A stretch of 64,000 nt of DNA from Shinella sp. (GTDB lineage Bacteria > Pseudomonadota > Alphaproteobacteria > Rhizobiales > Rhizobiaceae), in contig QFQX01000011.1 in the NCBI GenBank assembly GCA_003248775.1, positions 1 to 64,000 of the forward strand. Reading direction: 5' to 3'. Under the pieces are notes generated by a model, which saw only the letters and a program-made list of their open reading frames with translations, was not told where the DNA came from and searched no databases. The first letter of the stretch is position 1, and every line of letters starts with the position of its first letter. The position numbers and the translations under genes were made by a program. Positions 15,585-24,801 of this stretch are shown here, in pieces.

Positions 15585-16535
15585 TCAGAATGCGATGGCG
15601 GCAGCGTCCTCTTCTGAGAGATTGGCAACGGATGGCGCGGTACGAACCATCTCGTATTTGACCTGCGTCACCTTCACGGCGCGATACCAGTCGACGAGAT
15701 CGCCCCAGGGGTCGTTGATCTTGCCGAGACCGGCGATGAAGGCCGCAATGGTGCCGACTTCTGTCTGGCCGGTGACGACGAAATAGCCGCCAAGAGCGAG
15801 AATTCCGGCATAGCCGAGCTGGGTGAGGAAGTTCATCAGGAAGTTCATGGTGAACTTGATCTTGTAGACACCCATGTTGAGCGCAAAGATCTGCTCGATC
15901 CGCCTGTCCTGTACGCCATCCGCGTCAAGTGCCGCGCCGCGCTCGACGATACCCGCACTCATCTGCCGGGTGACGTTGATCTTCGCGCCGACCCGTCGGT
16001 TGATGGCCGATTGCATCAAGGGCACGAAGCCGATCTGCGGGCAGAATACCAGCACCACCACGAGGGCCATTATCGGCTGGAGATAGATCAGATAGCCCGT
16101 GACGGACATGAGAATGCCAGCCTGCAGCAGCGGCTCCGAAATCGCGCCACCGACAAAGCCGCCGATCGGCTCCGCCTCGGCGATCACGATCGAGAGTTCC
16201 GCTCCCTCCTTGGTGATATCCACGGCATCAGGATTGGCGGTATCGGCTACGAAGACGACGCGACGCAGCCAGCGAACGGACCGCTCGCCGATCCAGTTTC
16301 GGTAGATGTTCAGCGCGAGCTTCACGGATCCCTCCGCGAGGACGCAAAGGAGATAAAGGCTTACCAGCGTGACGATGGCGCTGAATGGCTTGAGGTTGGT
16401 CGCGTCGTTGACGATCCGTCGCTGGATTTCGAGAGGAACGGTGCCGAGCAGAAAAAGCAAAATGGAAAGGATGGCGATAGCGACCTGATGCAGGCCACTG
16501 ACCCGCCAGACGAAGCGATAAAGTGAAGTCGGCAC
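15585..16535 (-). CDS. lone ABC-exporter transmembrane domain protein
   Basis: Membrane protein of 316 residues resembling the six-helix transmembrane domain of type I ABC exporters, e.g. FLLGTVPLEIQRRIVNDAT near the start, INRRVGAKINVTRQMSAGIVERGAALD in the cytoplasmic coupling region, and YAGILALGGYFVVTGQTEVGTIAAFIAGLGKINDP near the end. The chain stops where the ATPase domain would begin; no Walker A or ABC signature follows and no ATPase gene is adjacent. A TTG at 16556 is open, but the GTG at 16535 has AGGGA at the right distance. Whether it pairs with a distant ATPase or has lost transport function is unknown. Confidence 0.75.
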   Translation of the reverse strand: MPTSLYRFVWRVSGLHQVAIAILSILLFLLGTVPLEIQRRIVNDATNLKPFSAIVTLVSLYLLCVLAEGSVKLALNIYRNWIGERSVRWLRRVVFVADTANPDAVDITKEGAELSIVIAEAEPIGGFVGGAISEPLLQAGILMSVTGYLIYLQPIMALVVVLVFCPQIGFVPLMQSAINRRVGAKINVTRQMSAGIVERGAALDADGVQDRRIEQIFALNMGVYKIKFTMNFLMNFLTQLGYAGILALGGYFVVTGQTEVGTIAAFIAGLGKINDPWGDLVDWYRAVKVTQVKYEMVRTAPSVANLSEEDAAAIAF

Positions 16536-16620
16536 CGCGATTCCCTGCGTTCTCAATCTATGAGGGAGGAATGTTGCTCGCGGATGTCAGGCTTTTCAAG
16601 CGGCCTGCTTACCGCAGCTA

Positions 16621-17280
16621 TCAGAATGCGCCGATCAGCTTGTCGTCCGGCCGAACCGTGTCCTGCTGCTCTCGAACGGCATGGCCGTCTTCCATGCGGA
16701 TCTTGCCTTCGGCCATAAGCTTCAAAGCAAGCGGATAGAGCTTGTGTTCGACGGTCAGCACTCTCGCCGCAAGACTGTCGGCCGTATCCCCGGTGACCAC
16801 CGGAACGGCGGCCTGCGCGAGGATCGGGCCTTCGTCCATGCCTTCAGTGACGAAGTGCACCGTGCAGCCGGCGATCCGCATGCCAGCATCGATGGCCCGC
16901 TGATGGGTATGCAGGCCCGGGAAGAGCGGCAGAAGGGAAGGGTGTATGTTGATGATTCGGCCTTCGAGACGCTGGATGAACTCTCCCGACAGCAGCCGCA
17001 TGTAGCCCGCAAGGCAGACGATATCCGGCGACAGGGTTTCGAGCGTGGCGAGGATCGCTGCTTCGTGTTCCGCCTTGCTGGCGTAGTCGCGGCGTTCGAA
17101 GGTGAAGGTGGCGATGCCGCGCTCGGCGGCCTTCGCCAATCCACCCGCCGACGACTTGTCGGAGATGACGGCAACCACTTCGGCCGGGAAGTCCCGCGCC
17201 TCACAGGCGGTGGCGAGCGCCAGCATGTTGGAACCGCCGCCCGAAATCAAGACGACGACGCGTTTGCGCGGCGTTGTCAT
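16621..17280 (-). CDS. purN: phosphoribosylglycinamide formyltransferase PurN
   Basis: Enzyme of 219 residues that transfers a formyl group from 10-formyl-THF to GAR, the third step of purine synthesis. Visible are the phosphate-binding start VVVLISGGGSNM, the active-site region AGYMRLLSGEFI and INIHPSLLPLFPGLHTHQRAIDAG with catalytic Asn and His, and the later GCTVHFVTEGMDEGPILAQ containing the catalytic Asp. The start overlaps the purM stop by 4 bp. Confidence 0.97.
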   Translation of the reverse strand: MTTPRKRVVVLISGGGSNMLALATACEARDFPAEVVAVISDKSSAGGLAKAAERGIATFTFERRDYASKAEHEAAILATLETLSPDIVCLAGYMRLLSGEFIQRLEGRIINIHPSLLPLFPGLHTHQRAIDAGMRIAGCTVHFVTEGMDEGPILAQAAVPVVTGDTADSLAARVLTVEHKLYPLALKLMAEGKIRMEDGHAVREQQDTVRPDDKLIGAF

Positions 17281-18350
17281 AGGGCGAGGACACCCTGATA
17301 GCGCGTGCCGGGTTCACCCTCTGCGCGCGCGACCATCCGGCCGAGCGGAATGACGGTCTCGCCTTCTGCCGCGAGTACAGCCGAGACGCGCTCGGCATCC
17401 GCTGCCGCGACAACGACTATCATGCCGATACCGCAGTTGAAGGTGCGCAGCATTTCGTTCTGGGCGACGCCACCGGTCTTTGCCAGCCAGGAGAAGACGG
17501 CCGGCGGCTTGATGGCGCCAAGGTCGATTTCTGCGGCAAGATGCTTCGGCAGGACGCGCGGAATGTTCTCCGGGAAGCCGCCGCCGGTGATATGTGCCAG
17601 CGCCTTGAGCGCACCTGTCTCGCGGATCGCCTTGAGAAGGGGCTTCACATAGATGCGGGTCGGTTCCAGCAGGGCCGCGCCGAGCGTCTTGTCGCCATCG
17701 AAGGGCGCCTTGTCGTCCCAGGAGAGACCCGACAGGGTGACGATCTTGCGGACCAGCGAAAAGCCGTTGGAGTGAACGCCGGAGGAGGAGAGGCCGAGAA
17801 TGACGTCACCTTCCGCGATATCGCCTGCCGGCAGGAGCTTGCCGCGTTCGGCGGCACCGACGGCAAAGCCGGCAAGGTCATAGTCGCCGCCCGCATACAT
17901 GCCGGGCATTTCGGCGGTTTCCCCACCGATCAGTGCGCAGCCCGCCTCGCGGCAGCCGGCGGCGATGCCGCCGACAATGGCCGCGCCCTGTTCGGGATCG
18001 AGCTTGCCGGTCGCGAAATAGTCGAGGAAGAGCAGCGGCTCTGCGCCCTGCACCACGAGATCGTTGACGCACATGGCGACGAGGTCGATGCCGACGGTAT
18101 CGTGGATGCCCGCGTCGATGGCGATCTTCAGCTTGGTGCCGACGCCGTCATTGGCCGCAACGAGGATCGGGTCGTTGAAGCCTGCGGCCTTGAGGTCGAA
18201 CAGGCCGCCGAAGCCGCCGATCTCGCCGTCAGCGCCGGGACGCCGCGTGGAGCGGACCGCCGGCTTGATCTTCTCGACCAAAAGGTTTCCGGCATCGATG
18301 TCAACGCCGGCGTCGCTATAGGTCAGACCGTTCTTTCCAGACTGGCTCAT
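17277..18350 (-). CDS. purM: phosphoribosylformylglycinamidine cyclo-ligase PurM
   Basis: AIR synthetase of 357 residues that closes the imidazole ring in purine synthesis using ATP. The N-terminus SGKNGLTYSDAGVDIDAGN, the glycine-rich region FGGLFDLK, NDGVGTKLKIA, ALIGGETAEMPGMY and ITGGGFPENIPRVLP are diagnostic. The ATG at 18350 gives the standard start; a longer frame to 18413 adds unrelated sequence. It is co-transcribed with purN (4-bp overlap) and divergent from the AI-2E-family gene. Confidence 0.97.
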   Translation of the reverse strand: MSQSGKNGLTYSDAGVDIDAGNLLVEKIKPAVRSTRRPGADGEIGGFGGLFDLKAAGFNDPILVAANDGVGTKLKIAIDAGIHDTVGIDLVAMCVNDLVVQGAEPLLFLDYFATGKLDPEQGAAIVGGIAAGCREAGCALIGGETAEMPGMYAGGDYDLAGFAVGAAERGKLLPAGDIAEGDVILGLSSSGVHSNGFSLVRKIVTLSGLSWDDKAPFDGDKTLGAALLEPTRIYVKPLLKAIRETGALKALAHITGGGFPENIPRVLPKHLAAEIDLGAIKPPAVFSWLAKTGGVAQNEMLRTFNCGIGMIVVVAAADAERVSAVLAAEGETVIPLGRMVARAEGEPGTRYQGVLAL

Positions 18351-18605
18351 CCCGTGTCTCCGATGGGTATCGATTATGCGGCTGGCAATTGCATGAAGAG
18401 GCTCGACATGCAAGTCGCGAGGCTGGATTCGCGATGTTTTCCGGCTGTTTTCGCAAGAGACTTAAATAGTGAGGACTGCCGCTGCCGCGTGTTCTGTCCG
18501 TAAGCCATCTTGCCCGCGCTTTGCGCATACCCTAATTCCTATGACAGGCTTGTCGCATATTCGCGCGAGACCGCAGCGCAGTACGCGCGACGAGAGGAAT
18601 GCTTC

Positions 18606-19730
18606 ATGGTGCATCATATCAGCGGAACGGGTCTGCGGCGTCAGTTGCTGTTCTGGCTTGCTGCCCTCATCGTTTTCGTCTTCTTCCTTATGACGTTCCG
18701 GGCGATCCTTTTGCCTTTCATTGCGGGCATGGCGCTGGCCTATTTTCTCGATCCCGTCGCAGACCGGCTGGAGCGCCTTGGCCTCAGCCGCATGATGGCG
18801 ACGGTGGTCATCCTGACGGCTTTCGTCATCGTTTTCGTGCTGTCGCTGATGATCATCATTCCGATCCTGGCGAGCCAGCTCAACCAGTTCATCCAGCACA
18901 TTCCCGGCTATGTCACGGAATTACAGGAATTCATCGCCACGTCGAACGCCGCCTGGCTGCCGCAATGGCTGAATTCCCAGATGGACACGATCAAGGAGAA
19001 TTTCTCCAAATATCTGTCCGAGGGCGTCGGCTTCATCGGAACTCTGTTCGGCCAGATCTGGAATTCCGGCAAGGCGCTGGTGGATGTCGCCTCGCTTCTG
19101 GTCGTGACCCCGGTCGTCGCCTTCTACCTGCTCCTCGACTGGGACAGGATGATCGCCAAGGTCGATAGCTGGATACCGCGCAACAATGTGGCCACCGTCC
19201 GCGAAATCGCGACCGAACTGGACAGCACCATCGCCGGCTTCGTGCGCGGGCAGGGTTCGCTCTGCCTGATCCTAGGTATCTATTATGCAGTCGGCTTGTC
19301 GCTGATCGGGCTGAACTTCGGCCTGCTGATCGGCTTCTTCACCGGCATGATCAGCTTCATTCCCTATGTCGGTTCCACCGTCGGTCTGCTGCTTGCGGTC
19401 GGCGTTGCGCTGGTGCAGTTCTGGCCGGATTACGTCCACCTCATCATCGTGGCGGTGTTCTTCTTCTCCGGCCAGTTTATCGAAGGCAATATCCTGCAGC
19501 CGAAGCTTGTCGGCCAGAGCGTCGGCCTGCATCCCGTGTGGCTGATGTTTGCGCTGTTTGCCTTCGGCGCGCTGTTCGGTTTCGTCGGCGTTCTTGTCGC
19601 GGTTCCGGCGGCAGCCGCCATCGGCGTGCTTGTCCGTTTTGCGCTGGCAAGATATCTTGAGAGTGATTTGTATTACGGGCAGACGGCTGCCGACGGCGAG
19701 CCGCCCGTGAAGGATGTTTCAGAGAAGTAA
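18606..19730 (+). CDS. AI-2E family transporter (PerM/YdiK type)
   Basis: Membrane protein of 374 residues with about eight helices. The sequences LPFIAGMALAYFLDPVADRLERLG near the N-terminus, TPVVAFYLLLDWDRM mid-chain, and GNILQPKLVGQSVGLHPVWLMFALFAFGALFGFVGVLVAVP near the end are typical. The family contains transporters of several kinds, including sodium/proton antiporters, so the AI-2 name should not be taken as function. GAGAGGAA precedes the ATG at 18606. hdaA starts on the very next base after its stop, so the two form an operon. Confidence 0.9.
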   Translation: MVHHISGTGLRRQLLFWLAALIVFVFFLMTFRAILLPFIAGMALAYFLDPVADRLERLGLSRMMATVVILTAFVIVFVLSLMIIIPILASQLNQFIQHIPGYVTELQEFIATSNAAWLPQWLNSQMDTIKENFSKYLSEGVGFIGTLFGQIWNSGKALVDVASLLVVTPVVAFYLLLDWDRMIAKVDSWIPRNNVATVREIATELDSTIAGFVRGQGSLCLILGIYYAVGLSLIGLNFGLLIGFFTGMISFIPYVGSTVGLLLAVGVALVQFWPDYVHLIIVAVFFFSGQFIEGNILQPKLVGQSVGLHPVWLMFALFAFGALFGFVGVLVAVPAAAAIGVLVRFALARYLESDLYYGQTAADGEPPVKDVSEK

Positions 19731-20444
19731 ATGAGTGAGATCAAGAAGGTCGCGTCGCGGCGCAGCATCGCCGAACAGCTTCCGCTCGCCTTCGATCACG
19801 GCAAGGCGACGGGACGTGACGATCTGCTGGTATCGGACCGCCTCGAGGCGGCCGTCGCAATAATCGATTCATGGCCTGAATGGCCGTCGCCCGTTGTGGT
19901 CTTGATGGGACCCGAGGGATCGGGCAAATCGCATCTGGTCGATATCTTTCGGCAGCAGAGCGGGGCGGCTGACGTCCATCCGCAGGCTGGAGCCGATGCC
20001 TCCCGTCAGGCGGAAACCGGACCGGTGGTGTTTGAGGATGCGGACAGGGAAGGCTTTGACGAGGTCGAGCTTTTCCATCTCATCAACACCGTGCGTGAGC
20101 ATGGCACCAGCCTGCTGATGACGTCGCGCACCTGGCCGCCGTCGTGGAATGTCGCGCTGCCGGACCTGCGTTCGCGCCTGAAGGCTGCGACCATGGTGGA
20201 GATCGGAAGCCCCGATGAGGCGCTGCTTTCGCAGGTCATGGTGAAACTGTTCGCCGACCGCCAGCTTTACGTCGATGACAAGATTGTAGGTTATATCGTG
20301 CAGCGCATGGAGCGATCCTTCTCCGCGGCGCAGGATATCGTGGAGAGGATCGACCGGCTGGCACTGGCGCGTCGAACACGGATAACCCGCACACTGGCCG
20401 GGGAGGTTCTGAACGAGCTCTACGCGACCAGCGGATCGGAGTGA
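19731..20444 (+). CDS. hdaA: DnaA regulatory inactivator HdaA/Hda
   Basis: DnaA-like AAA+ protein of 237 residues without a DNA-binding domain. The N-terminal QLPLAF (residues 16-21) is the sliding-clamp-binding motif, and GPEGSGKSHL (about 59-68) is the Walker A. The C-terminal sensor region LPDLRSRLKAATMVEIGSPDE follows. Hda bound to the clamp promotes hydrolysis of DnaA-ATP after initiation and so blocks re-initiation; HdaA does this in Caulobacter. It directly follows the AI-2E-family gene. Confidence 0.92.
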   Translation: MSEIKKVASRRSIAEQLPLAFDHGKATGRDDLLVSDRLEAAVAIIDSWPEWPSPVVVLMGPEGSGKSHLVDIFRQQSGAADVHPQAGADASRQAETGPVVFEDADREGFDEVELFHLINTVREHGTSLLMTSRTWPPSWNVALPDLRSRLKAATMVEIGSPDEALLSQVMVKLFADRQLYVDDKIVGYIVQRMERSFSAAQDIVERIDRLALARRTRITRTLAGEVLNELYATSGSE

Positions 20445-20476
20445 CTGTCACAGGACTGTCGTCAAACTGTTATAAT
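20445..20476 (+). promoter_or_regulatory. PHO-box-like promoter of ppk (three 7-bp repeats plus TATAAT)
   Basis: CTGTCAC (20445-20451), CTGTCGT (20456-20462) and CTGTTAT (20467-20473) are spaced by exactly four bases, the 11-bp phasing of PhoB boxes. TATAAT at 20471-20476 is a perfect -10 box, 8 bp after the second repeat, so the first two repeats occupy the -35 position as in PhoB-activated promoters. The array starts on the base after the hdaA stop. The third unit overlaps the -10 box. Confidence 0.78.
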
Positions 20477-20508
20477 TGGCGTGGGAAACCGATAAAGGGA
20501 TGGAAGAC

Positions 20509-22701
20509 ATGGATTCTGTGGTAAGCGACGCGGCCGACGTATCAGACGCCGAGGTGACGGCCACGGACGAGCTCCTGTCGAGTTCCGACCGGTTCATCAA
20601 CCGCGAATTTTCGTGGTTGCAGTTTAATCGCCGCGTGCTGGAAGAGACCCTGAATACCGCCCATCCGCTGCTGGAGCGTGTCAGGTTCCTGTCGATTTCC
20701 TCCACCAATCTCGATGAATTCTTCATGGTGCGCGTCGCCGGCCTCGAAGGTCAGGTTCGCCAGGGCATCACCATCAAGAGCCCGGATGGCAAGACGCCGG
20801 CTGAGCAGCTTGACGAAATCCTCAAGGAAATCGACAACCTGCAGATGGAGCAGCAGGCGTCGCTGGCGGTGCTGCAGCAGTATCTTGCCAAGGAAGACAT
20901 CCTGTTCGTGCGCCCGGCCGCGCTGTCTGCGGAAGATCGCAGCTGGCTCGAAACCTCGTTCGAGGAATCGATCTTCCCGGTGCTGACGCCGCTGTCGATC
21001 GATCCGGCCCATCCGTTCCCCTTCATTCCCAATCTCGGCTTCTCGATGGGGCTGCAGCTGGAGAGCAAGCGCAATCGAGAGCCGATGACGGCGCTGCTGC
21101 GCCTGCCGCCGACGCTCGACCGTTTCATCCGCCTGCCGGACGAGAAGACGACCATCCGTTACATCACGCTGGAAGATGTCGTCGGCCTGTTCATTCACCG
21201 CCTTTACCCCGGCTATGAAGTGACCGGCTTCGGCACCTTCCGCATCATTCGCGACAGCGATATCGAAGTCGAGGAAGAGGCCGAGGATCTGGTGCGCTTC
21301 TTCGAGACGGCGCTAAAGCGTCGCCGCCGCGGATCGGTGATCCGCATCGAGGTCGATTCCGAAATGCCGGTCTCGCTGCGCCAGTTCGTGGTGCATGAAC
21401 TGGCCGTTCCCGATAATCGTGTGGCGGTTCTGCCGGGTCTGCTGGCGCTTAATACGCTTTCCGAGATTACCAAAGCTCCGCGTGACGATCTGCGTTTCGA
21501 GCCATACAACGCCCGCTTCCCGGAGCGTGTGCGCGAGCATGCCGGCGATTGCCTTGCCGCCATCCGCGAAAAAGACATGGTGGTTCATCACCCCTATGAA
21601 AGCTTCGACGTCGTCGTGCAGTTCCTGCTGCAGGCAGCTCGCGATCCCGACGTGCTGGCGATCAAGCAGACGCTCTACCGCACCTCGAACGACAGCCCGA
21701 TCGTTCGCGCCCTGGTCGATGCGGCCGAGGCCGGCAAGTCGGTGACCGCGCTGGTCGAACTGAAGGCTCGCTTTGACGAAGAAGCCAACATCCGCTGGGC
21801 ACGCGACCTTGAGCGCGCTGGCGTGCAGGTGGTCTTCGGCTTCATCGAACTCAAGACCCACGCCAAGATGTCAATGGTGGTGCGTCGCGAGGACGGCAAG
21901 CTCCGCACCTACTGCCATCTCGGCACCGGCAACTATCATCCGGTGACGGCGAAGATCTATACGGACCTTTCCTTCTTCACCTGCAATCCGAAGATCGCCC
22001 ACGACATGGCGAACATCTTCAACTTCATCACCGGCTATGGCGAGCCGGAAGAGAGCATGAAGTTGGCCGTTTCTCCCTACACGCTGCGTCCGCGCATCCT
22101 GCGGCACATCGAGGAGGAGATCGTCCACGCCCGCAATGGCGCGCCAGCGGCGATCTGGATGAAGATGAACTCGCTGGTGGACCCGGAGATCATCGACGCG
22201 CTCTATCGCGCCAGCCGCGCGGGCGTCGATGTCGATCTGGTCGTTCGCGGCATCTGCTGCCTGCGCCCGCAGGTGCCGGGCCTTTCCGACAATATCCGCG
22301 TCAAGTCGATCGTCGGCCGCTTCCTCGAGCACAGCCGCATCTTCTGCTTCGGCAATGGTTACGGCCTGCCTTCGGAGAAGGCGCTGGTCTATATCGGCTC
22401 GGCCGACATGATGCCGCGCAATCTGGACCGGCGCGTCGAAACGCTGGTGCCGCTTACCAACCCTACCGTGCATGAACAGGTTCTATCACAGATTATGCTG
22501 GGCAATCTGATTGACAACCAGCAGAGCTACGAGATATTGGCCGACGGGACGTCAAGGCGCATGGAAGTACGCCCCGGCGAGGAGCCTTTTAACGCGCAGC
22601 ACTATTTCATGACCAATCCGAGCCTTTCTGGACGTGGTGAGTCATTGAAATCGAGCGCGCCGAAACTGATTGCCGGTATCATATCCGGTCGGAAACGCTA
22701 A
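20509..22701 (+). CDS. ppk: polyphosphate kinase Ppk1
   Basis: Enzyme of 730 residues that makes inorganic polyphosphate from ATP, reversibly. It starts with SSDRFINREFSWLQFNRRVLEE after an acidic leader. The autophosphorylated histidine is H451 (KTHAKM) and the second catalytic histidine is H608 (EHSRIF), 157 apart as in E. coli (435 and 592). The ATG at 20509 has AAGGG 8 bp upstream. A TTG at 20476 is excluded because it lies in the -10 box. The gene is followed after 11 bp by ppx and preceded by a PHO-box-like array, so induction by phosphate starvation is likely. Confidence 0.95.
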   Translation: MDSVVSDAADVSDAEVTATDELLSSSDRFINREFSWLQFNRRVLEETLNTAHPLLERVRFLSISSTNLDEFFMVRVAGLEGQVRQGITIKSPDGKTPAEQLDEILKEIDNLQMEQQASLAVLQQYLAKEDILFVRPAALSAEDRSWLETSFEESIFPVLTPLSIDPAHPFPFIPNLGFSMGLQLESKRNREPMTALLRLPPTLDRFIRLPDEKTTIRYITLEDVVGLFIHRLYPGYEVTGFGTFRIIRDSDIEVEEEAEDLVRFFETALKRRRRGSVIRIEVDSEMPVSLRQFVVHELAVPDNRVAVLPGLLALNTLSEITKAPRDDLRFEPYNARFPERVREHAGDCLAAIREKDMVVHHPYESFDVVVQFLLQAARDPDVLAIKQTLYRTSNDSPIVRALVDAAEAGKSVTALVELKARFDEEANIRWARDLERAGVQVVFGFIELKTHAKMSMVVRREDGKLRTYCHLGTGNYHPVTAKIYTDLSFFTCNPKIAHDMANIFNFITGYGEPEESMKLAVSPYTLRPRILRHIEEEIVHARNGAPAAIWMKMNSLVDPEIIDALYRASRAGVDVDLVVRGICCLRPQVPGLSDNIRVKSIVGRFLEHSRIFCFGNGYGLPSEKALVYIGSADMMPRNLDRRVETLVPLTNPTVHEQVLSQIMLGNLIDNQQSYEILADGTSRRMEVRPGEEPFNAQHYFMTNPSLSGRGESLKSSAPKLIAGIISGRKR

Positions 22702-22712
22702 ACTGGTACTTC

Positions 22713-24233
22713 ATGACAAGATCTGAAGCGCAGGGGCGCTTGCCCGGCATTGCCCCTGTTTCCGTTGTCGATATTGGCTCGAATTCGATCCGTCTCGTTG
22801 TCTACGAGGGTCTTTCCAGAGCTCCGACGGTGCTTTTTAACGAAAAGGTGCTTTGCGGTCTCGGCAAGGGGCTGGCGTCCAGCGGCCGCATGGACGACGA
22901 GGGTGTTACGCGCGCGCTTGCCGCCCTTCGCAGGTTCGGCGCGCTCTCGCGTCAGGCTCGTGCCACGGCGATGTATGTGCTGGCGACGGCTGCCGCTCGC
23001 GAGGCGGCCAACGGTCCGGAGTTCATCCGCAGGGCAGAAGAGATTCTCGATCACGAGGTGATCGTTCTGACCGGCGAGGAAGAGGCGCTTTATTCCGCTC
23101 TCGGCATCGTCAGCGGCTTCCACGATCCTGACGGGATCGCGGGCGACCTCGGCGGCGGTTCGCTGGAACTGATCGATATCAAGGGCCGCGAACTCGGCAA
23201 GGGCATCACGCTACCGCTCGGCGGCCTGCGCCTGTCGGAAACCGTGGGCGGTTCGCTGTCCAAGGCGCGCGCCTTTGCGCGCAAGCAGATCAAGGGCGCG
23301 AAGCTTCTCGAAAAGGGCGCTGGACGCACCTTCTATGCAGTCGGCGGTACCTGGCGAAACATCGCTAAGCTGCATATGGAACTGCGCAAGTATCCGCTTC
23401 ACATGATGCAGGGCTACGAACTGCCCTACGACGAGATCGTCTCCTTCCTCGAAGAGGTGGTATCCGGCGCGAATTCGCGCGATCCGGCATGGGCTTCGAT
23501 TTCCAAGAGCCGTCGCTCGCTGCTTCCCTTCGGCGCCATCGCCATGCAGGAAGTGCTGGAGGCGATGAAGCCCGCACGGGTCTCCTTCTCCGCGCAGGGC
23601 GTTCGCGAAGGCTATCTCTTCTCGCTACTTTCCGAAGAGGATCAGGCGCTGGATCCGCTGCTGACCGCAGCCGATGAACTCGCCATCCTGCGCGCCCGCT
23701 CGCCCGAGCATGCGCGCGAGCTTGCCGAATGGACGGGCCGGATGATGCCCTTTTTCGATATCGTCGAAACCGAAGAGGATATGCGATATCGCCGGGCGGC
23801 CTGCCTGCTGGCGGATCTCAGCTGGCGTGCCCATCCTGACTATCGCGGGCTGCAGGCGCTCAACATCATTGCGCACTCGTCCTTTGTCGGTATCACCCAT
23901 CCCGGCCGTGCCTTCATCGCGCTAACCAACTATTATCGCTTCGAAGGCCTCTACGACGACGGTCGCACCGGTCCACTGGCGACCATTGCGACCGAGCGCC
24001 TGCTTGAGCGCGCCAAGCTGCTCGGCGGCATGCTGCGCGTGGTCTATCTCTTCTCGGCATCGATGCCCGGCATCGTTCACGATCTGGCCTTCCGCCGGTC
24101 GGAACGTCCCGATCTGGACCTCGAATTCGTCGTACCTCACGCCTACAGCGATTTCGCCGGCGAGCGCCTCCACGGTCGCCTCCAGCAATTGGCGAAGCTG
24201 ACGGGCAAGCGACTGGCTTTCGTTTTCGAATAG
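22713..24233 (+). CDS. ppx: exopolyphosphatase, Ppx/GppA family
   Basis: Protein of 506 residues that removes terminal phosphates from polyphosphate, or hydrolyses pppGpp. The ASKHA-fold phosphate loop VVDIGSNSIRLVVYE is near residue 20, TGEEEALYSALG follows, and the second loop is GDLGGGSLELIDI. The C-terminal half is an HD-like helical region (ALNIIAHSSFVGITHPGR). With ppk 11 bp upstream it makes a synthesis-degradation pair in one operon. Confidence 0.93.
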   Translation: MTRSEAQGRLPGIAPVSVVDIGSNSIRLVVYEGLSRAPTVLFNEKVLCGLGKGLASSGRMDDEGVTRALAALRRFGALSRQARATAMYVLATAAAREAANGPEFIRRAEEILDHEVIVLTGEEEALYSALGIVSGFHDPDGIAGDLGGGSLELIDIKGRELGKGITLPLGGLRLSETVGGSLSKARAFARKQIKGAKLLEKGAGRTFYAVGGTWRNIAKLHMELRKYPLHMMQGYELPYDEIVSFLEEVVSGANSRDPAWASISKSRRSLLPFGAIAMQEVLEAMKPARVSFSAQGVREGYLFSLLSEEDQALDPLLTAADELAILRARSPEHARELAEWTGRMMPFFDIVETEEDMRYRRAACLLADLSWRAHPDYRGLQALNIIAHSSFVGITHPGRAFIALTNYYRFEGLYDDGRTGPLATIATERLLERAKLLGGMLRVVYLFSASMPGIVHDLAFRRSERPDLDLEFVVPHAYSDFAGERLHGRLQQLAKLTGKRLAFVFE

Positions 24234-24425
24234 TGAGGAAACGGTGTTGCCGAAGTCGGTGCGGTCCCTATCCAGGGCTTTCCGATGGTGGTTCTCAAGC
24301 TCCGGTATTCGATCAGGGGCAGCCTGGCCTTTCAGGTTCCGAGAAAATACGCCCAATTCCGGTCGTTGTGTTCCTTGCTGAGCGCTTTAGCCTGCGGTCA
24401 TCGATAGGACGAGGTGCATGTCGCG
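24234..24425. other. non-coding gap after ppx
   Basis: About 190 bp with no gene I can support. Frames that cross it have no family-like sequence or ribosome site. A promoter for the following small gene could lie here, but no clear -35/-10 pair is visible. Confidence 0.5.
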
Positions 24426-24728
24426 ATGACCTACGAAATCACCATCACCAACACGCAATCCCAGTCCGGCAATATTGCCTTCTTTCAGAAGGCGCCGAAT
24501 GTGGGGAGTTATCAAACCATCGCCTGGAAGGTTCAGCCGCCCGGTTCCGCCCCGATCGGTTGGAAACCCGATTACGGCATCGATCCGAATTATTATAGCC
24601 CGTCGTTGACTGTCGCCGAAAAGCCACCTCAACAGGGGTTGGCCGGAGGGATTACCTACGATGCGAATGGCAATATCCAGCTCTTGGATATCCAGATCGG
24701 ATCGAGTTTCTGGCTGAAGCCTGAATGA
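24426..24728 (+). CDS. small protein resembling RhiA of Rhizobium
   Basis: Protein of 100 residues, without a signal peptide or membrane segment, Tyr-, Gly- and Pro-rich and beta-like. Segments such as YEITITNTQSQSGNIAFFQKAPNV and YQTIAWKV recall, from memory, the N-terminal half of RhiA, a rhizosphere-expressed R. leguminosarum protein with F/YQK-P and SLAWFxK at the same places. RhiA itself is about twice as long, so this would be a short form. GTG at 24414 is an alternative start. A strong terminator follows at 24753. Homology is tentative and function unknown. Confidence 0.6.
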   Translation: MTYEITITNTQSQSGNIAFFQKAPNVGSYQTIAWKVQPPGSAPIGWKPDYGIDPNYYSPSLTVAEKPPQQGLAGGITYDANGNIQLLDIQIGSSFWLKPE

Positions 24729-24752
24729 TCCGATGGATCTGGAATGAATCGG

Positions 24753-24790
24753 GAGGCCGACAGCAGCGGAGCCGTCGGCCTCTTTTCGTT
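24753..24790 (+). terminator. rho-independent terminator after RhiA-like gene
   Basis: GAGGCCGAC (24753-24761) pairs with GTCGGCCTC (24774-24782), followed by a short T-rich run. It lies 24 bp past the stop and just before the convergent phytase-like gene. Confidence 0.75.
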
Positions 24791-24801
24791 TTCGACTGCT
24801 C

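Noticed and set aside
20476..20508. TTG start extending ppk by 11 codons
   Set aside because: The TTG lies at the end of the TATAAT -10 box, so it would be upstream of the transcription start; the ATG at 20509 has a proper ribosome site.
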